A stretch of 20,831 bases of DNA from a virus. Shown piece by piece: positions 11,282-20,283 of the stretch. The position numbers and the translations under genes are program-made. Location of the stretch: IMG/VR virus record IMGVR_UViG_3300049927_000048, positions 1 to 20,831 of that record. The stretch is one strand, 5' to 3'. The notes under the pieces are model-generated. The model made no database searches, had not been told where the DNA came from, and worked only from the letters and a program-made list of their open reading frames with translations. Numbering within the stretch: the stretch's first letter is position 1; the number at the start of each line of letters is the position of its first letter.

Positions 11282-14173
11282 GTGCCCGTATTTGAACTAG
11301 AACTCGATGACGGACGTAAGCTCCACATCGACGCAGACAGCCAAGAGGCTGCGCTGGCGGGCTACAAGCACTTCCAGGAAACGGAAGGGGCTCCAAAGGC
11401 TCCTTCCGGCTTTCTTGCTGGCGCCGCTCACGGTGCGGAAGACCTCGTGCACGGTGACGCTGCGACACTGAAGTCATTCGCTGGTGTAGGCAACGGCGCC
11501 CCGGCTCCTGACGCAAACTACGTCCCCGCCAACATCACTAACGGGTCAGTAAACCCGCTGACGTGGAACTACTCCCAAATCCCGCAGAAGGTCGCCGAGA
11601 ACGCCCCTGGCCTAGGTCAGGACGTCGTCGCCGGCACCGTGGCCGCAAAGGCTGCGAAGTCTGCAGGTATCGGCCTCAAGGGCTCCGCGCTCGCGGGCCT
11701 CATTGGTGGCCTTGGTTCAGCTTGGACCCGCTCCGCTGGCGATACCGCTAAATCGGTCGCTGTCAACCGTACTGGTGACAGCAATGCAGAACCTGCAACC
11801 CAAGACCTCGTCCGTGGTGGTGTAACTGCTGCGGCTGCCGCGCTACCTGCTGCTATCCCAGCTACACGCTTCATCCCTGGCCTGAACAAGGTCACCGCCG
11901 TGGGCGGCGCAGGAGTGCTCGATGCCATCAAGAAGTATCTCGCTACGACCGCTACGGGAGCGGGAGGCGCTGCGGCGTCTGACGCAATCACCCAGGCCGG
12001 AACGACCGGGACCATTGACCCTTCCCGCACGCTTGAAGCTGCGGCAGGTGGCCTCGTTACAGGTGGTACACTGGCTGCGCCACGAGGGCTTGCTGACGCC
12101 AAGGGTGCCGTAGGCCTCCGACAGTTTGGAGGCGACAATCTTGAAGCAACTAAGAATTACGCGACCCGCCTGCAGACCGCAGGTGAAGCAAGTGGCCTAG
12201 GCAACACCTTCGGCGGTGGTAAGGCTGACGCAGCCGCGCACGCGACCGTCAAGGCCGACATCCAGAACGAACTACGCGACGCAGCGTCAAACGTCCGCAA
12301 GCAAGTCCAGCTGAGCCCCGAGGCCGACAACGCCTTACAGCGCGCTCAGAACGGCGAGAACATCACGCCGCAGGACCTCGCACACATCGACGCCGCCACT
12401 GCAGGCGCCCCTGATGGCGCTAATGCTGCCCACCTTGCCAGAACCATGCAAGTGGCCCAGATGGCTGAAGGCCGTGGCTCCTACAGCAAGGACGGCTGGT
12501 CCGGTGGCGTCTCTGGCGCGATGGACAAGCAGCTTGGGTTCTTGCTGAACCCGATGCGCCTAGCGGCTGGATCGGTAGCGACAGGCCTCGGCATGCAACT
12601 ACTTGGCGTCAGCAACCCCGCGTTCGCATTGAGCGCGGCCGGTGGCTACGGCGCCGCCCGCACGCTTGACAGCCTGACTGGTGCGCGCTCTCCCGCCAAG
12701 ATGTTCGCCGAACGCTTCGCGGATCAGCAGAACGCTGCCCTGCGCATGCCACAGACACAGCCGCCTGCAGCTCCTGGCTCCCCGCCCGGTGCTCCAGGTC
12801 CGGCGCAACCGTGGGGTCCGGTGCCTCCGCTACAGACGGGTCCGACAGGTCCTGCGGTGCCTCCTCCTGGCGCCCCTAGTCCTGCGCAAGCGTCCCCTTG
12901 GGGACCGAGGCCTCCTATGACCGGCCCGACTGGCCCGAGTGTACCGCCTCCGGCTCCTCCGGCTCCCGCAGCTCCCCAGGCTCCCGCTATCAACCCGATG
13001 GCGCTAGCGATGCTGAAGCAGAAGCTCAAGGCTGGCCTACCCGCCGAGACCGCGCCTGTTGCGCCGGCACCCGAGCCTGCTCCTCAGACACCCGCTATCT
13101 CTCCGCTGGCGCTGCAGATGCTCAAGCAGAAACTCAAGGCAGGATTACCTCCTCAAGCTGAACCACAGGCTGCTCCGGCTCCTGCGGCTCCGATTGTTAA
13201 TCCCAGCCCGGCGGCTCCAGCTCTACCCGGCCCAGACGCTCTTCTACAGTCCGCCCGCGACGCACAGAAGGTGCCAACGGACGTCTCGAAGAACTCTAAG
13301 CTCCTGATGGCCGGCTTGGCCAAGGTAGCGAAGATGAAATCGGCTGCTGAATCTGCTCAGGTGAAACCTCCGAACGAAATCCCCCAGATGCGTGAAATAC
13401 CTTCTGATTGGAAGTTCGAAGTCACACCTAGACGGGCGCACATGATGGAGGACGCACCTTCGGAACGGGTAGTCACGCTGCACACTGCTGATGGCAAGCC
13501 TGCTTACGAAGCTACACTCATCAATCACGATGATGGTTACGCTATCTCTCCAGTTCATAACGTATCTGGAGGCGTAGTCAAAGGCTTCGGTCCTGCGCTC
13601 TACACTAAGATGGCTCAGTGGGCTGCATCCCAAGGCAAGAAGCTTTACACAGGTGCCTCCGAAAGCACCAGCTACGAAGCTCAGAAAGTTCAAGAGAAGC
13701 TGCGCTCAGCTGGAATGTTGGAAGACGTTCCAGGAAAAGATTACTCAGCTGTGAAAGCAGTCCCAGATAAATCCACAGCGCCTGCGTCGAAGATCACGAA
13801 GAAGGCTAACGGCAAGGTAGAAAGCACTGCCCAGGCGCCCGCAGCCGATGGTCCATTCGAGCCGCTGCCTGAGAACCTGCTCTACCCGCCCGACATCTCC
13901 GCAAAGGCCTACGCCGCTCGTGAGGCCGGCGAGTACGGCATACGGAGCCCTAAGTACATGCTTAAGGCCGAGCACACCGCACAGCAGCGTATCGACGCCG
14001 CAACCGAAGTTAAGTCTCAGCATCCGCAGTACAAGCACGCGGTCGACGGACTGGTGCGCCAGTTGCACCGCATCGGCAGCAACCCTGTCGAAGTCAACAA
14101 AGCTGTCAACCACTACGCCAGTCTGTTGCCTCCTGAGGCCGGAAAGGCCTTGAAGGACGCATTCGGAAAATGA
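11282..14173 (+). CDS. Large ejection-type virion protein with Pro-rich linker and inserted GNAT-like domain, 963 aa
   Basis: The start is GTG, with AAGGAAC before it. The N-terminus (FELELDDGRKLHIDADSQEA) is a small strand-rich domain. Residues about 40-280 are Gly/Ala-rich with helices that could insert into membranes. Residues about 490-650 are a Pro-rich linker containing two kinds of tandem repeat. Residues about 695-835 look like a GNAT-type domain (VVKGFGPALYTKMAQWAASQ followed by SYEAQKVQEKLRSAGML), written in codons unlike those around it. Residues about 850-963 form a helical end (EVNKAVNHYASLLPPEAGKA). The last base of the stop is shared with the next start (ATGA). It is probably carried in the capsid and ejected with the DNA; no catalytic role is shown. 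Confidence 0.65.
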   Translation: MPVFELELDDGRKLHIDADSQEAALAGYKHFQETEGAPKAPSGFLAGAAHGAEDLVHGDAATLKSFAGVGNGAPAPDANYVPANITNGSVNPLTWNYSQIPQKVAENAPGLGQDVVAGTVAAKAAKSAGIGLKGSALAGLIGGLGSAWTRSAGDTAKSVAVNRTGDSNAEPATQDLVRGGVTAAAAALPAAIPATRFIPGLNKVTAVGGAGVLDAIKKYLATTATGAGGAAASDAITQAGTTGTIDPSRTLEAAAGGLVTGGTLAAPRGLADAKGAVGLRQFGGDNLEATKNYATRLQTAGEASGLGNTFGGGKADAAAHATVKADIQNELRDAASNVRKQVQLSPEADNALQRAQNGENITPQDLAHIDAATAGAPDGANAAHLARTMQVAQMAEGRGSYSKDGWSGGVSGAMDKQLGFLLNPMRLAAGSVATGLGMQLLGVSNPAFALSAAGGYGAARTLDSLTGARSPAKMFAERFADQQNAALRMPQTQPPAAPGSPPGAPGPAQPWGPVPPLQTGPTGPAVPPPGAPSPAQASPWGPRPPMTGPTGPSVPPPAPPAPAAPQAPAINPMALAMLKQKLKAGLPAETAPVAPAPEPAPQTPAISPLALQMLKQKLKAGLPPQAEPQAAPAPAAPIVNPSPAAPALPGPDALLQSARDAQKVPTDVSKNSKLLMAGLAKVAKMKSAAESAQVKPPNEIPQMREIPSDWKFEVTPRRAHMMEDAPSERVVTLHTADGKPAYEATLINHDDGYAISPVHNVSGGVVKGFGPALYTKMAQWAASQGKKLYTGASESTSYEAQKVQEKLRSAGMLEDVPGKDYSAVKAVPDKSTAPASKITKKANGKVESTAQAPAADGPFEPLPENLLYPPDISAKAYAAREAGEYGIRSPKYMLKAEHTAQQRIDAATEVKSQHPQYKHAVDGLVRQLHRIGSNPVEVNKAVNHYASLLPPEAGKALKDAFGK
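12809..12979 (+). repeat. Tandem coding repeat, Pro/Gly-rich, about 87-base unit
   Basis: Two units starting at 12809 and 12896 (residues 510 and 539) encode PWGPVPPLQTGPTGPAVPPP and PWGPRPPMTGPTGPSVPPP. They belong to the flexible linker of the 963-residue virion protein. The second unit decays into APPAPAAPQ. Confidence 0.6.
12986..13153 (+). repeat. Coding repeat, MLKQKLKAGLP helix, 108-base period
   Basis: Residues 569-588 (AINPMALAMLKQKLKAGLPA) recur at 605-624 (AISPLALQMLKQKLKAGLPP). The two 60-base copies (12986-13045 and 13094-13153) are separated by a Pro-rich spacer. Each copy is a short amphipathic basic helix inside the linker. Confidence 0.65.
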
Positions 14174-14730
14174 CCGAGAAGAAAGTGAGGGGGCCTCGAA
14201 AGAAGTCCCCTCGCACTCCTACGAAGCACAAACCCGGCGCGGGAGACCGCCTACGGGAGCTTTGGAAGACCCCAGAGTTTCGCGAGAAGATGCGACAGCG
14301 CGATTTAGACCGCGAGGCTGCGCGCAAACTCAATCCCCATAAATATAATCGCGCTGGTGTCCCTGACGGGATGCGCAAGCGCGACGCCGTCCCCTTGTGG
14401 GAGCAGGCGAACAAACTAGCAGATAGGTTTATCAATATCATGAAAGACGTAGGCGAACTGCCTAAGGACGAAGTCGTAGTTGTTACGGTTGGCGACGAGC
14501 ATCACGAAGTATCCGTCCCGACGAACGACAGCGGCAAGGCCGAGGCGGCCCTGCGTGAAGCCTTTGTGCTCGCTGTGGGACCCTCCACCCAGCAGATCAA
14601 AATCCAAGCCATCAACACCGTGCTCAACTTCACCAAGTCGAAGCCTGAGAGCAAGTCGAAGCTGACGCTGAACAAAGCGGAAGACTTCCTCGACGAGGTT
14701 GCGAAGAGCATGAGCGATGGAGCTAACTGA
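14170..14730 (+). CDS. terS: Terminase small subunit-like protein, 186 aa
   Basis: The N-terminus is very basic (MTEKKVRGPRKKSPRTPTKH), followed by RLRELWKTPEFREKMRQRDL and an NPHKYNRAGVPDGMRK segment. A helical middle and end follow (KAEAALREAFVLAVGPSTQQ, then KIQAINTVLNFTKSKPESKS), and the protein ends with KAEDFLDEVAKSM. The basic start suits recognition of packaging sites in DNA; the helices suit ring assembly. The assignment depends mainly on its place directly before the large subunit, whose start lies 14 bases inside this gene, and on a general likeness to podovirus small subunits. It begins at the ATGA overlap with the ejection protein gene. Confidence 0.65.
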   Translation: MTEKKVRGPRKKSPRTPTKHKPGAGDRLRELWKTPEFREKMRQRDLDREAARKLNPHKYNRAGVPDGMRKRDAVPLWEQANKLADRFINIMKDVGELPKDEVVVVTVGDEHHEVSVPTNDSGKAEAALREAFVLAVGPSTQQIKIQAINTVLNFTKSKPESKSKLTLNKAEDFLDEVAKSMSDGAN

Positions 14731-16363
14731 GGCGCAGCTCGCGGCTCGTAAGCGTCTCTTAGAAGATTTCGAGTTCTACGCTCGACACTGCGTCAAGATC
14801 AGGACGAAGGAAGGCACGATTGTCTCCCTCGTTCTGAACCGTGTGCAGAAACGCTTCGTCAAGGCCATCATCGACCAGATGGCACGCACAGGCCGCGTCC
14901 GCATGGTGGTGCTCAAAGCCCGCCAGCAAGGCCTCTCCACCGTCATCTCCGCATGGCAATACTGGTGGCTGTCACAACGCAAGGCCCAAAAGGGTCTCGT
15001 TATGGCCCACGAAGCCGAGAGCACTCAAACGCTCTTCGACATGTACAAGAGGGTCCATGAGAACGTCCCAGATATTGTCAGACCTGGTACAAAGTATTCT
15101 TCCCGAACTGAACTTGTGTTTGACAAGCTCGACACAGGTCTTCGAGTTGCAACTGCAGGCGGACGGGGAGTTGCGCGTGGTGAAACACTCACCGTCGCAC
15201 ATCTATCTGAAGTCGCCTTCTGGCCAGTAGCGTTCGCTAACACCAACTTCAACGGCCTCGTGCAGGCAATCCCCGACGTCGATGGCACCGCCATCTTCTT
15301 GGAGAGCACTGCGCAAGGTATGACCGGCAAATTCCGCGAGATGTGGGTTTCCGCCGAGCAAGGCAGGAGTGGCTACGAGCCGTTCTTCTCTCCCTGGTTC
15401 GAAAGCGACGAGTACCGACAAAAAGCACCTGCTGACTTCCAGCGCACGCCCGAAGAAGAAGACCTGATCAAGGCCTTCTCACACCTCGGGCTTACCAGCG
15501 ATGACCAACTTGAATGGCGTCGTCGCAAGGTTGCTACGAACGGGCTAGACCTGTTCAGACAAGAATACCCTGGCACGGCTGAAGAAGCATTCTTGAGCAC
15601 TGGCCGACCTATCTTCAACAACGACTACGTCCAAGAGCGTGTCCGCACTCCGAAGCAGCCCATCGCACTGATGGCCGTTGAGGAAGCCTACGACCCCAAG
15701 ACCCAACGGCCCCTGCCTCTACACGTGATCCGCAAGAACCCTCGTGGCGAACTGAAAGTCTACCGCAAGGTCGATCCTAAAGAGAGCTACGTGATCGGCG
15801 CCGACGTTGGCATGGGCATCCGTGGTGGTGTGCATGGCCGCAAGGACGGTGACCCATCGGTCGCCCAAATCCTCGACAGCCAGATGCGGCAGGTCGCCGT
15901 ATGGCGTGGCCTGTGTCACCCTGACGTGTTCGCAAAGATACTGCAGGCTCTTGGCTTCCACTACAACAGCGCGCTAATCGCTCCCGAACGTAACAACCAC
16001 GGTCTCGTGACCTGCGTTGCTCTGCGCGACCTGGACTATCCATACATCTACACCGACCAAGTCGAAGGCACACTGGATCAGCAGAAGGACACGATCAACA
16101 TCGGGTTCTTCACCAGCGAGCGTACCAAGCCTCTCATCATTGACAGCCTACGTGCCCGCGACCGCGAGCGTGAGATTGAGATCAACGACGAGACGACGCT
16201 GAAGGAAATGCTCACCTTCGTTGTTACCGAGAGCGGCAAGATGGAAGCCGAAGCGGGACAGCACGACGACTGTGTCATGGCGTTAGCCATCGCATCGTAC
16301 ATCCACGAGGGCAAATGGACGCCCGTGGAGTTCACCGACGATTTCTATACCGAAGCAATTTAA
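14717..16363 (+). CDS. terL: Terminase large subunit (ATPase and nuclease), 548 aa
   Basis: This is the DNA-packaging motor. ATPase part: a Walker A-like loop KARQQGLST (residues 67-75), a hydrophobic strand ending in an acidic pair, LTVAHLSEVAF (about 158-168, E165 as the Walker B acid), and the coupling motif IFLESTAQG (193-201). Nuclease part: acidic residues at GADVG (D363), APERNN (E424) and HDDCVMALA (D517/D518), the usual RNase H-like layout. The length is normal. Codons at roughly 15060-15235 end in A or T more often than those on both sides, covering the stretch up to Walker B; this may be a mosaic patch. It overlaps terS by 14 bases and the portal follows eight bases after the stop. 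Confidence 0.92.
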   Translation: MELTEAQLAARKRLLEDFEFYARHCVKIRTKEGTIVSLVLNRVQKRFVKAIIDQMARTGRVRMVVLKARQQGLSTVISAWQYWWLSQRKAQKGLVMAHEAESTQTLFDMYKRVHENVPDIVRPGTKYSSRTELVFDKLDTGLRVATAGGRGVARGETLTVAHLSEVAFWPVAFANTNFNGLVQAIPDVDGTAIFLESTAQGMTGKFREMWVSAEQGRSGYEPFFSPWFESDEYRQKAPADFQRTPEEEDLIKAFSHLGLTSDDQLEWRRRKVATNGLDLFRQEYPGTAEEAFLSTGRPIFNNDYVQERVRTPKQPIALMAVEEAYDPKTQRPLPLHVIRKNPRGELKVYRKVDPKESYVIGADVGMGIRGGVHGRKDGDPSVAQILDSQMRQVAVWRGLCHPDVFAKILQALGFHYNSALIAPERNNHGLVTCVALRDLDYPYIYTDQVEGTLDQQKDTINIGFFTSERTKPLIIDSLRARDREREIEINDETTLKEMLTFVVTESGKMEAEAGQHDDCVMALAIASYIHEGKWTPVEFTDDFYTEAI

Positions 16364-16371
16364 GGACACTG

Positions 16372-18414
16372 ATGGCTAAAAAGCCAGCTATTCTCACTGA
16401 CGAGGACATCCTCGCAAAGGTGGGCGCGAAGGCCACCAACAGCGTTAGCTGGTTCGATAGCCGCCTCTCGAAAGAGCGTGAACGCGTCACCCGCTACCTG
16501 AACGGCGACCTCCCCAAGCGTACCTCCGAAGGCTCCTCGTCCTACGTGTCGAGCGACGTCTACGACAGCGTCGAAATGATGCGAGCGCAGTTGCTTGAGG
16601 TGTTCGCTGGTGGCGACCACATCGCCCAGTTCGATCCTGATCAGGACATGAACGCTGATGCGTGCCGTGTCGCTACCGAGTACGCCTCCTACGTCATCTT
16701 CCGGCAGAATGAAGGTTACAACATCTTCAATAGCGTCATCTACGACGGGCTCACATCCCGCGCAGGCGTAGCTAAAATCTACTGGGAGAAGAAGGCCGAC
16801 TACAGCGAAGAGACATTCGAAGGTCTATCCCACGACGACGCTCATGCGCTCGCCTCGCAGGAAGACGTCGACGAGTTCGACGGCACCGAGGACCCGGCCA
16901 CAGGCACCTTCAGCGGCACGCTTGTCCGCAAGAAGGACTGCTCCAAGTGCCGCATCATCGAGATGGCGCCCGAGGAGTTCCTGATCGAACCTTTGGCCAC
17001 CAGCATTCCCGTCGCTACCTACTGCGGCCACCGCACGCCTAAGACCAAGGCTGAGCTAGTGGACATGGGCTACGACAAGAAGATGGTCATGGCCATACCA
17101 AGTGATGAAGCCAAGGAGCTGCAGTTCAGCCCCGAGGTCCTCGCGCGCACCCGGCCCACGCATTCGAACGACGCTCTCGACAATCCTATCCAGGACGAAC
17201 TCGAATACGTTGTCTTCTACGAGAGCTACGTGCGTATGCAGATCGACAGCACCAAGGGTGTGCGTCTCTACAAAATCTGTCACGCCGGCAACACCATCCT
17301 CGACAAGGAAGAGGTCGATAAGGCCCCCTTCTTGGCCTACATTCCGCTTCCGATCCCGCACGTCTTCTACGGCAACAACTACGCCGCACGCGTCATCCAT
17401 ACGCAGAACGCCAACACGGTCCTCTTCCGTGGCGTGCTGGACCACACCGCTATCACGACGAACCCTCGTTACCTTGTGGTCAACGGCGGCCTGATGAACC
17501 CCCGCGAGTTGCTAGACAACCGCCTTGGTGGTGCCGTCAACGTCCGCCGGCCTGACAGCGTCGTTCCGATGCCGCAGAACCCGCTGAACTCATACGTCTT
17601 CCAGACTATGAACCTGCTGGACACCAAGAACGAAAAGTCCACAGGCATCTCTGCACTCTCGCAGGGCCTGAACAAGGACGCCATCTCCACGCAGAACTCT
17701 AAGGGTCTCGTGGACAACATGATGAAGGCGTCCTCTGGGCGTCAGAAGATCATGGCCCGCAACTTCGCCTACAACTTCCTCGTCCCGCTCATGATCGAAG
17801 TCATCCGACTTACCATCTTGAACGAGGACAAGCAGAAGGTGATCGAAGTCGCTGGTGGACCAATAGCCATCAACGTTGCTGACTGGACCGAACGCAAGAC
17901 TTGCACGGTCTCGGCTCACCTCGGGTATGGAGAGAAGGACACCGCAGCAGCCGAGCTGACGCAGGGCTACGAAATGATGGCCAAGGACCAAGGTCTCGGC
18001 AACATGTTCGGTGGCAAGCAGCGTTACGAGATGCTGCACGACGTTGCGAAGCTCAAGGGCTTCACTCGGTTCTCCGCGTATCTGGACCCGAATGCACCGC
18101 CTCCGCAGCCCGATCCTCTCAAGGTTCGCGAGCTGGACATCAGGGACAAGGTCGCTCAGGCGGCTCTCGGTGGCCTCAACATCAAGCAGCAGGACGCCTC
18201 GCGTCTCTACGCTCTCGACCAGTCCAAGCTCGAACAGCACGGACAGGAGATGTCTCTCAAGGCTCTCGATCACGACCGCACACACGACCGTCAGGACGCA
18301 GAGACTACTGCGCGTATCCAGACTGCCAACGAGCAGCTCAAAATCGAGCACAAGCTTGCAGACAACGCCAAGGCCAAGTTGGCCGTGTCCGCGTCAGCTA
18401 ACCCGAGGCCCTAA
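16372..18414 (+). CDS. Portal protein (P22/SU10 type), 680 aa
   Basis: Twelve copies of this protein form the DNA channel at one capsid vertex. The segment SSYVSSDVYDSVEMMRAQLL, then EVFAGGDHIAQFDP, near residues 56-90, is typical of P22-type portals. So are the later FYGNNYAARVIHTQNANTVL (about 336-360) and NPRYLVVNGGLMNP regions. The C-terminal 70 residues are a charged helix (EQHGQEMSLKALDHDRTHDR), fitting the crown or barrel. The frame is open to 16315, but I use the ATG at 16372, which has TAAGGA before it and does not cut into terL. Size is close to the P22 portal (725 residues). The stop overlaps the next start (TAATG). Confidence 0.88.
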   Translation: MAKKPAILTDEDILAKVGAKATNSVSWFDSRLSKERERVTRYLNGDLPKRTSEGSSSYVSSDVYDSVEMMRAQLLEVFAGGDHIAQFDPDQDMNADACRVATEYASYVIFRQNEGYNIFNSVIYDGLTSRAGVAKIYWEKKADYSEETFEGLSHDDAHALASQEDVDEFDGTEDPATGTFSGTLVRKKDCSKCRIIEMAPEEFLIEPLATSIPVATYCGHRTPKTKAELVDMGYDKKMVMAIPSDEAKELQFSPEVLARTRPTHSNDALDNPIQDELEYVVFYESYVRMQIDSTKGVRLYKICHAGNTILDKEEVDKAPFLAYIPLPIPHVFYGNNYAARVIHTQNANTVLFRGVLDHTAITTNPRYLVVNGGLMNPRELLDNRLGGAVNVRRPDSVVPMPQNPLNSYVFQTMNLLDTKNEKSTGISALSQGLNKDAISTQNSKGLVDNMMKASSGRQKIMARNFAYNFLVPLMIEVIRLTILNEDKQKVIEVAGGPIAINVADWTERKTCTVSAHLGYGEKDTAAAELTQGYEMMAKDQGLGNMFGGKQRYEMLHDVAKLKGFTRFSAYLDPNAPPPQPDPLKVRELDIRDKVAQAALGGLNIKQQDASRLYALDQSKLEQHGQEMSLKALDHDRTHDRQDAETTARIQTANEQLKIEHKLADNAKAKLAVSASANPRP

Positions 18415-18947
18415 TGTACCCACAGCTGTTCAATATGACCGCGCAGGCGGCTCAACGGCTATCACCGATGCTCTCGCGCCTTCTAGCGCGCGGGGGCTCA
18501 TTCGCGTCACCGACGTGGAAGACAGGTCAAATCGACTTCCCAGGTGTGCATGCGACGCCGCAGGTTCCTCTCGACCCGAACATGCCGCGCCCTCCCACAT
18601 CTACGGACAACACAAGCACACCGCCGAACTATTCTGTGCCCTCGTTGCCCAGTTGGGTGACAGGGGCTCAGCATTTCATGCCTTCACAGGCGCCTACGCA
18701 AGCACCTGCACCACAGCCTGCCCAGCAGCCCTCACCGGCTCCGCAGTCCGTGCCAATGCCGATGCCACGACCCGATCAAGCACCCGCCCCACAGCAGCCC
18801 GACACAGGCTTCTTCGCTCGCAACGCTGCAATGATGCGTGATCCGAGCACGGGGCAATTCATCGATCCCTCAGCAGCCCAGTCCGTTCGCGGGCCGGACC
18901 TCATCAACAAGATGATGGCGTATCTGCACAATAAGGACATGGGTTGA
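18414..18947 (+). CDS. Pro/Gln-rich protein after the portal gene, 177 aa
   Basis: Residues about 1-30 are helical (MYPQLFNMTAQAAQRLSPML). Residues about 60-130 are low complexity, rich in Pro, Gln and Ala (PAPQPAQQPSPAPQSVPMPM). The C-terminus (TGFFARNAAMMRDPSTGQFI, then GPDLINKMMAYLHNK) is again ordered. No family is recognised. A flexible linker with ordered ends suggests a bridging or assembly factor used with the portal or scaffold, which is inference. TAATG coupling with the portal gene supports the start. Confidence 0.6.
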   Translation: MYPQLFNMTAQAAQRLSPMLSRLLARGGSFASPTWKTGQIDFPGVHATPQVPLDPNMPRPPTSTDNTSTPPNYSVPSLPSWVTGAQHFMPSQAPTQAPAPQPAQQPSPAPQSVPMPMPRPDQAPAPQQPDTGFFARNAAMMRDPSTGQFIDPSAAQSVRGPDLINKMMAYLHNKDMG

Positions 18948-19240
18948 ACGACGATATGATCTTGGAGCTAGGAGTGTTCTCAAAGGACCTCCTAGCCTCC
19001 GAGGCTTTCCAAGCGCTGACACAGCTCTACTCACAGCAGTGTGCAGCCGACATCCTCAATACAAAACCGCACGAGACGAAAGCCCGAGAGCAAATCTACG
19101 CCTCGTACCAAGGCTTCGAAGGCTTCCTGGCGCTCGCCAAGAAGTTTGCCGAGACCGGCGAAACTCTCACTGCACCAACCGAAACAGAGGACACCACGGA
19201 TGATCCGCGTGTCCACGACATTTATGACGGAATGAACTGA
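18944..19240 (+). CDS. Small acidic helical protein before scaffold, 98 aa
   Basis: The likely start is TTG at 18944, which shares bases with the TGA of the Pro-rich gene and has AAGGA eight bases before it; an ATG at 18956 is the alternative. The protein is helical (LELGVFSKDLLASEAFQALT, then AREQIYASYQGFEGFLALAK) and ends in an acidic tail (TETEDTTDDPRVHDIYDGMN). No family is recognised. Small proteins of this type beside scaffold genes may help capsid assembly. Confidence 0.6.
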   Translation: MNDDMILELGVFSKDLLASEAFQALTQLYSQQCAADILNTKPHETKAREQIYASYQGFEGFLALAKKFAETGETLTAPTETEDTTDDPRVHDIYDGMN

Positions 19241-19242
19241 CC

Positions 19243-20283
19243 ATGTCATCCACCCATCTGGGCGATGCTGCTAATGACTACCCTGATGCGATTGAAGGCG
19301 ACGACGCCGCTATCGCAGCTTTCTTCCCGGCCGACGACGACGCTTCCAAAAAGAAGCCATCTGAAAAAGCCAAGCCTAAAGACGAACCCGAAGAGCAAGA
19401 CGAAGCCGACGAAGACGAAGCCGAAGACCAGTCCGACGAAAGTCCAGACGAAGACGGCGACGAGAACGAAGGTGATGACGACGAAGGCAAAGAGACGAAG
19501 GACAAGAAGTACGCTGACGACAGCGACGAAACCTACGTCAAGATCAAGGTTGGCGACGAGACCCACGAGGTTAAAGTCAACGACCTGAAGCGCCTGTTCG
19601 GTCAAGAGGCTTCTCTCACCCGCAACTCCCAAGAGGTCGCTGAGCAGCGCAAGCAAGTCGAGCAGAACACCGCGAAGAACATCGCGGCCTATGACGTCAT
19701 GCTCAAGCGCGTGTCTGAGCGAGCCCAGCAGTACAGGGACCTCCCCTGGACGCAGCTGATGAAAGACCCGAACGTTCCCGCCGACCAGCTTCAGGCTCTG
19801 CAGGCCGAAGCACAGAAGGCGTTCGAAGACGAGGGCTTCATCAAGAACGAACTCGACGGCTTCATGTCGAAGGTCCAAGAGACGCAGAAGGTTGAGCGCG
19901 CGAAGGCTGCTCAGGTCTGCATCAAGGCACTGACGACAACCGACAGCCCCCATCACATCAAGGACTGGAGCGAAGCGGTCTACAACGACCTGCGTACGTT
20001 CGGTACCGAGATGGGCTTGGATAAGGAGATGGTCAATGGCCTCACCGATCCTGGCGCTTTCAAAATTCTCCACATGGCCATGCAGTTCAAGCGTGGCGCG
20101 ACGCAGGTCGTGACCAAGAAGGTCAACAAGACCCCGACGAAGATTGTGAAGAACTCTGCTGCTACCCCGACCGCTCGGGGCACCAAGGCCACCGCTGACG
20201 CAAAGGCTGCTGTGAAGCAGGCCGCGAAGTCCGGCGACCGTAAGGACGCGGAAGACGCATTCTTCGCCCTCATGGGCGATTGA
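19243..20283 (+). CDS. Capsid scaffolding protein, 346 aa
   Basis: The protein has the charge layout typical of phage scaffolds. Residues about 17-95 are extremely acidic (DEADEDEAEDQSDESPDEDG). The middle is long and helical (RNSQEVAEQRKQVEQNTAKN, later QLQALQAEAQKAFEDEG), likely a coiled coil. The C-terminal region is basic (TKKVNKTPTKIVKN, KAAVKQAAKSGDRKDAEDAF) and would contact the capsid protein. A small VKIKVGDETHEVKVNDLKRL motif (about 99-118) recurs in scaffolds of this kind. It sits directly before the major capsid gene. The ribosome binding site is weak. No protease motif is seen. Confidence 0.82.
   Translation: MSSTHLGDAANDYPDAIEGDDAAIAAFFPADDDASKKKPSEKAKPKDEPEEQDEADEDEAEDQSDESPDEDGDENEGDDDEGKETKDKKYADDSDETYVKIKVGDETHEVKVNDLKRLFGQEASLTRNSQEVAEQRKQVEQNTAKNIAAYDVMLKRVSERAQQYRDLPWTQLMKDPNVPADQLQALQAEAQKAFEDEGFIKNELDGFMSKVQETQKVERAKAAQVCIKALTTTDSPHHIKDWSEAVYNDLRTFGTEMGLDKEMVNGLTDPGAFKILHMAMQFKRGATQVVTKKVNKTPTKIVKNSAATPTARGTKATADAKAAVKQAAKSGDRKDAEDAFFALMGD

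Noticed and set aside
17590-18351. 253-residue minus-strand open frame inside the portal gene
   Set aside because: A shadow of the portal coding sequence, explained by codon bias.
18011-18841. 276-residue plus-strand frame across the portal/Pro-rich gene junction
   Set aside because: Ser/Arg/Thr-rich out-of-frame reading; both genes it overlaps are better supported.
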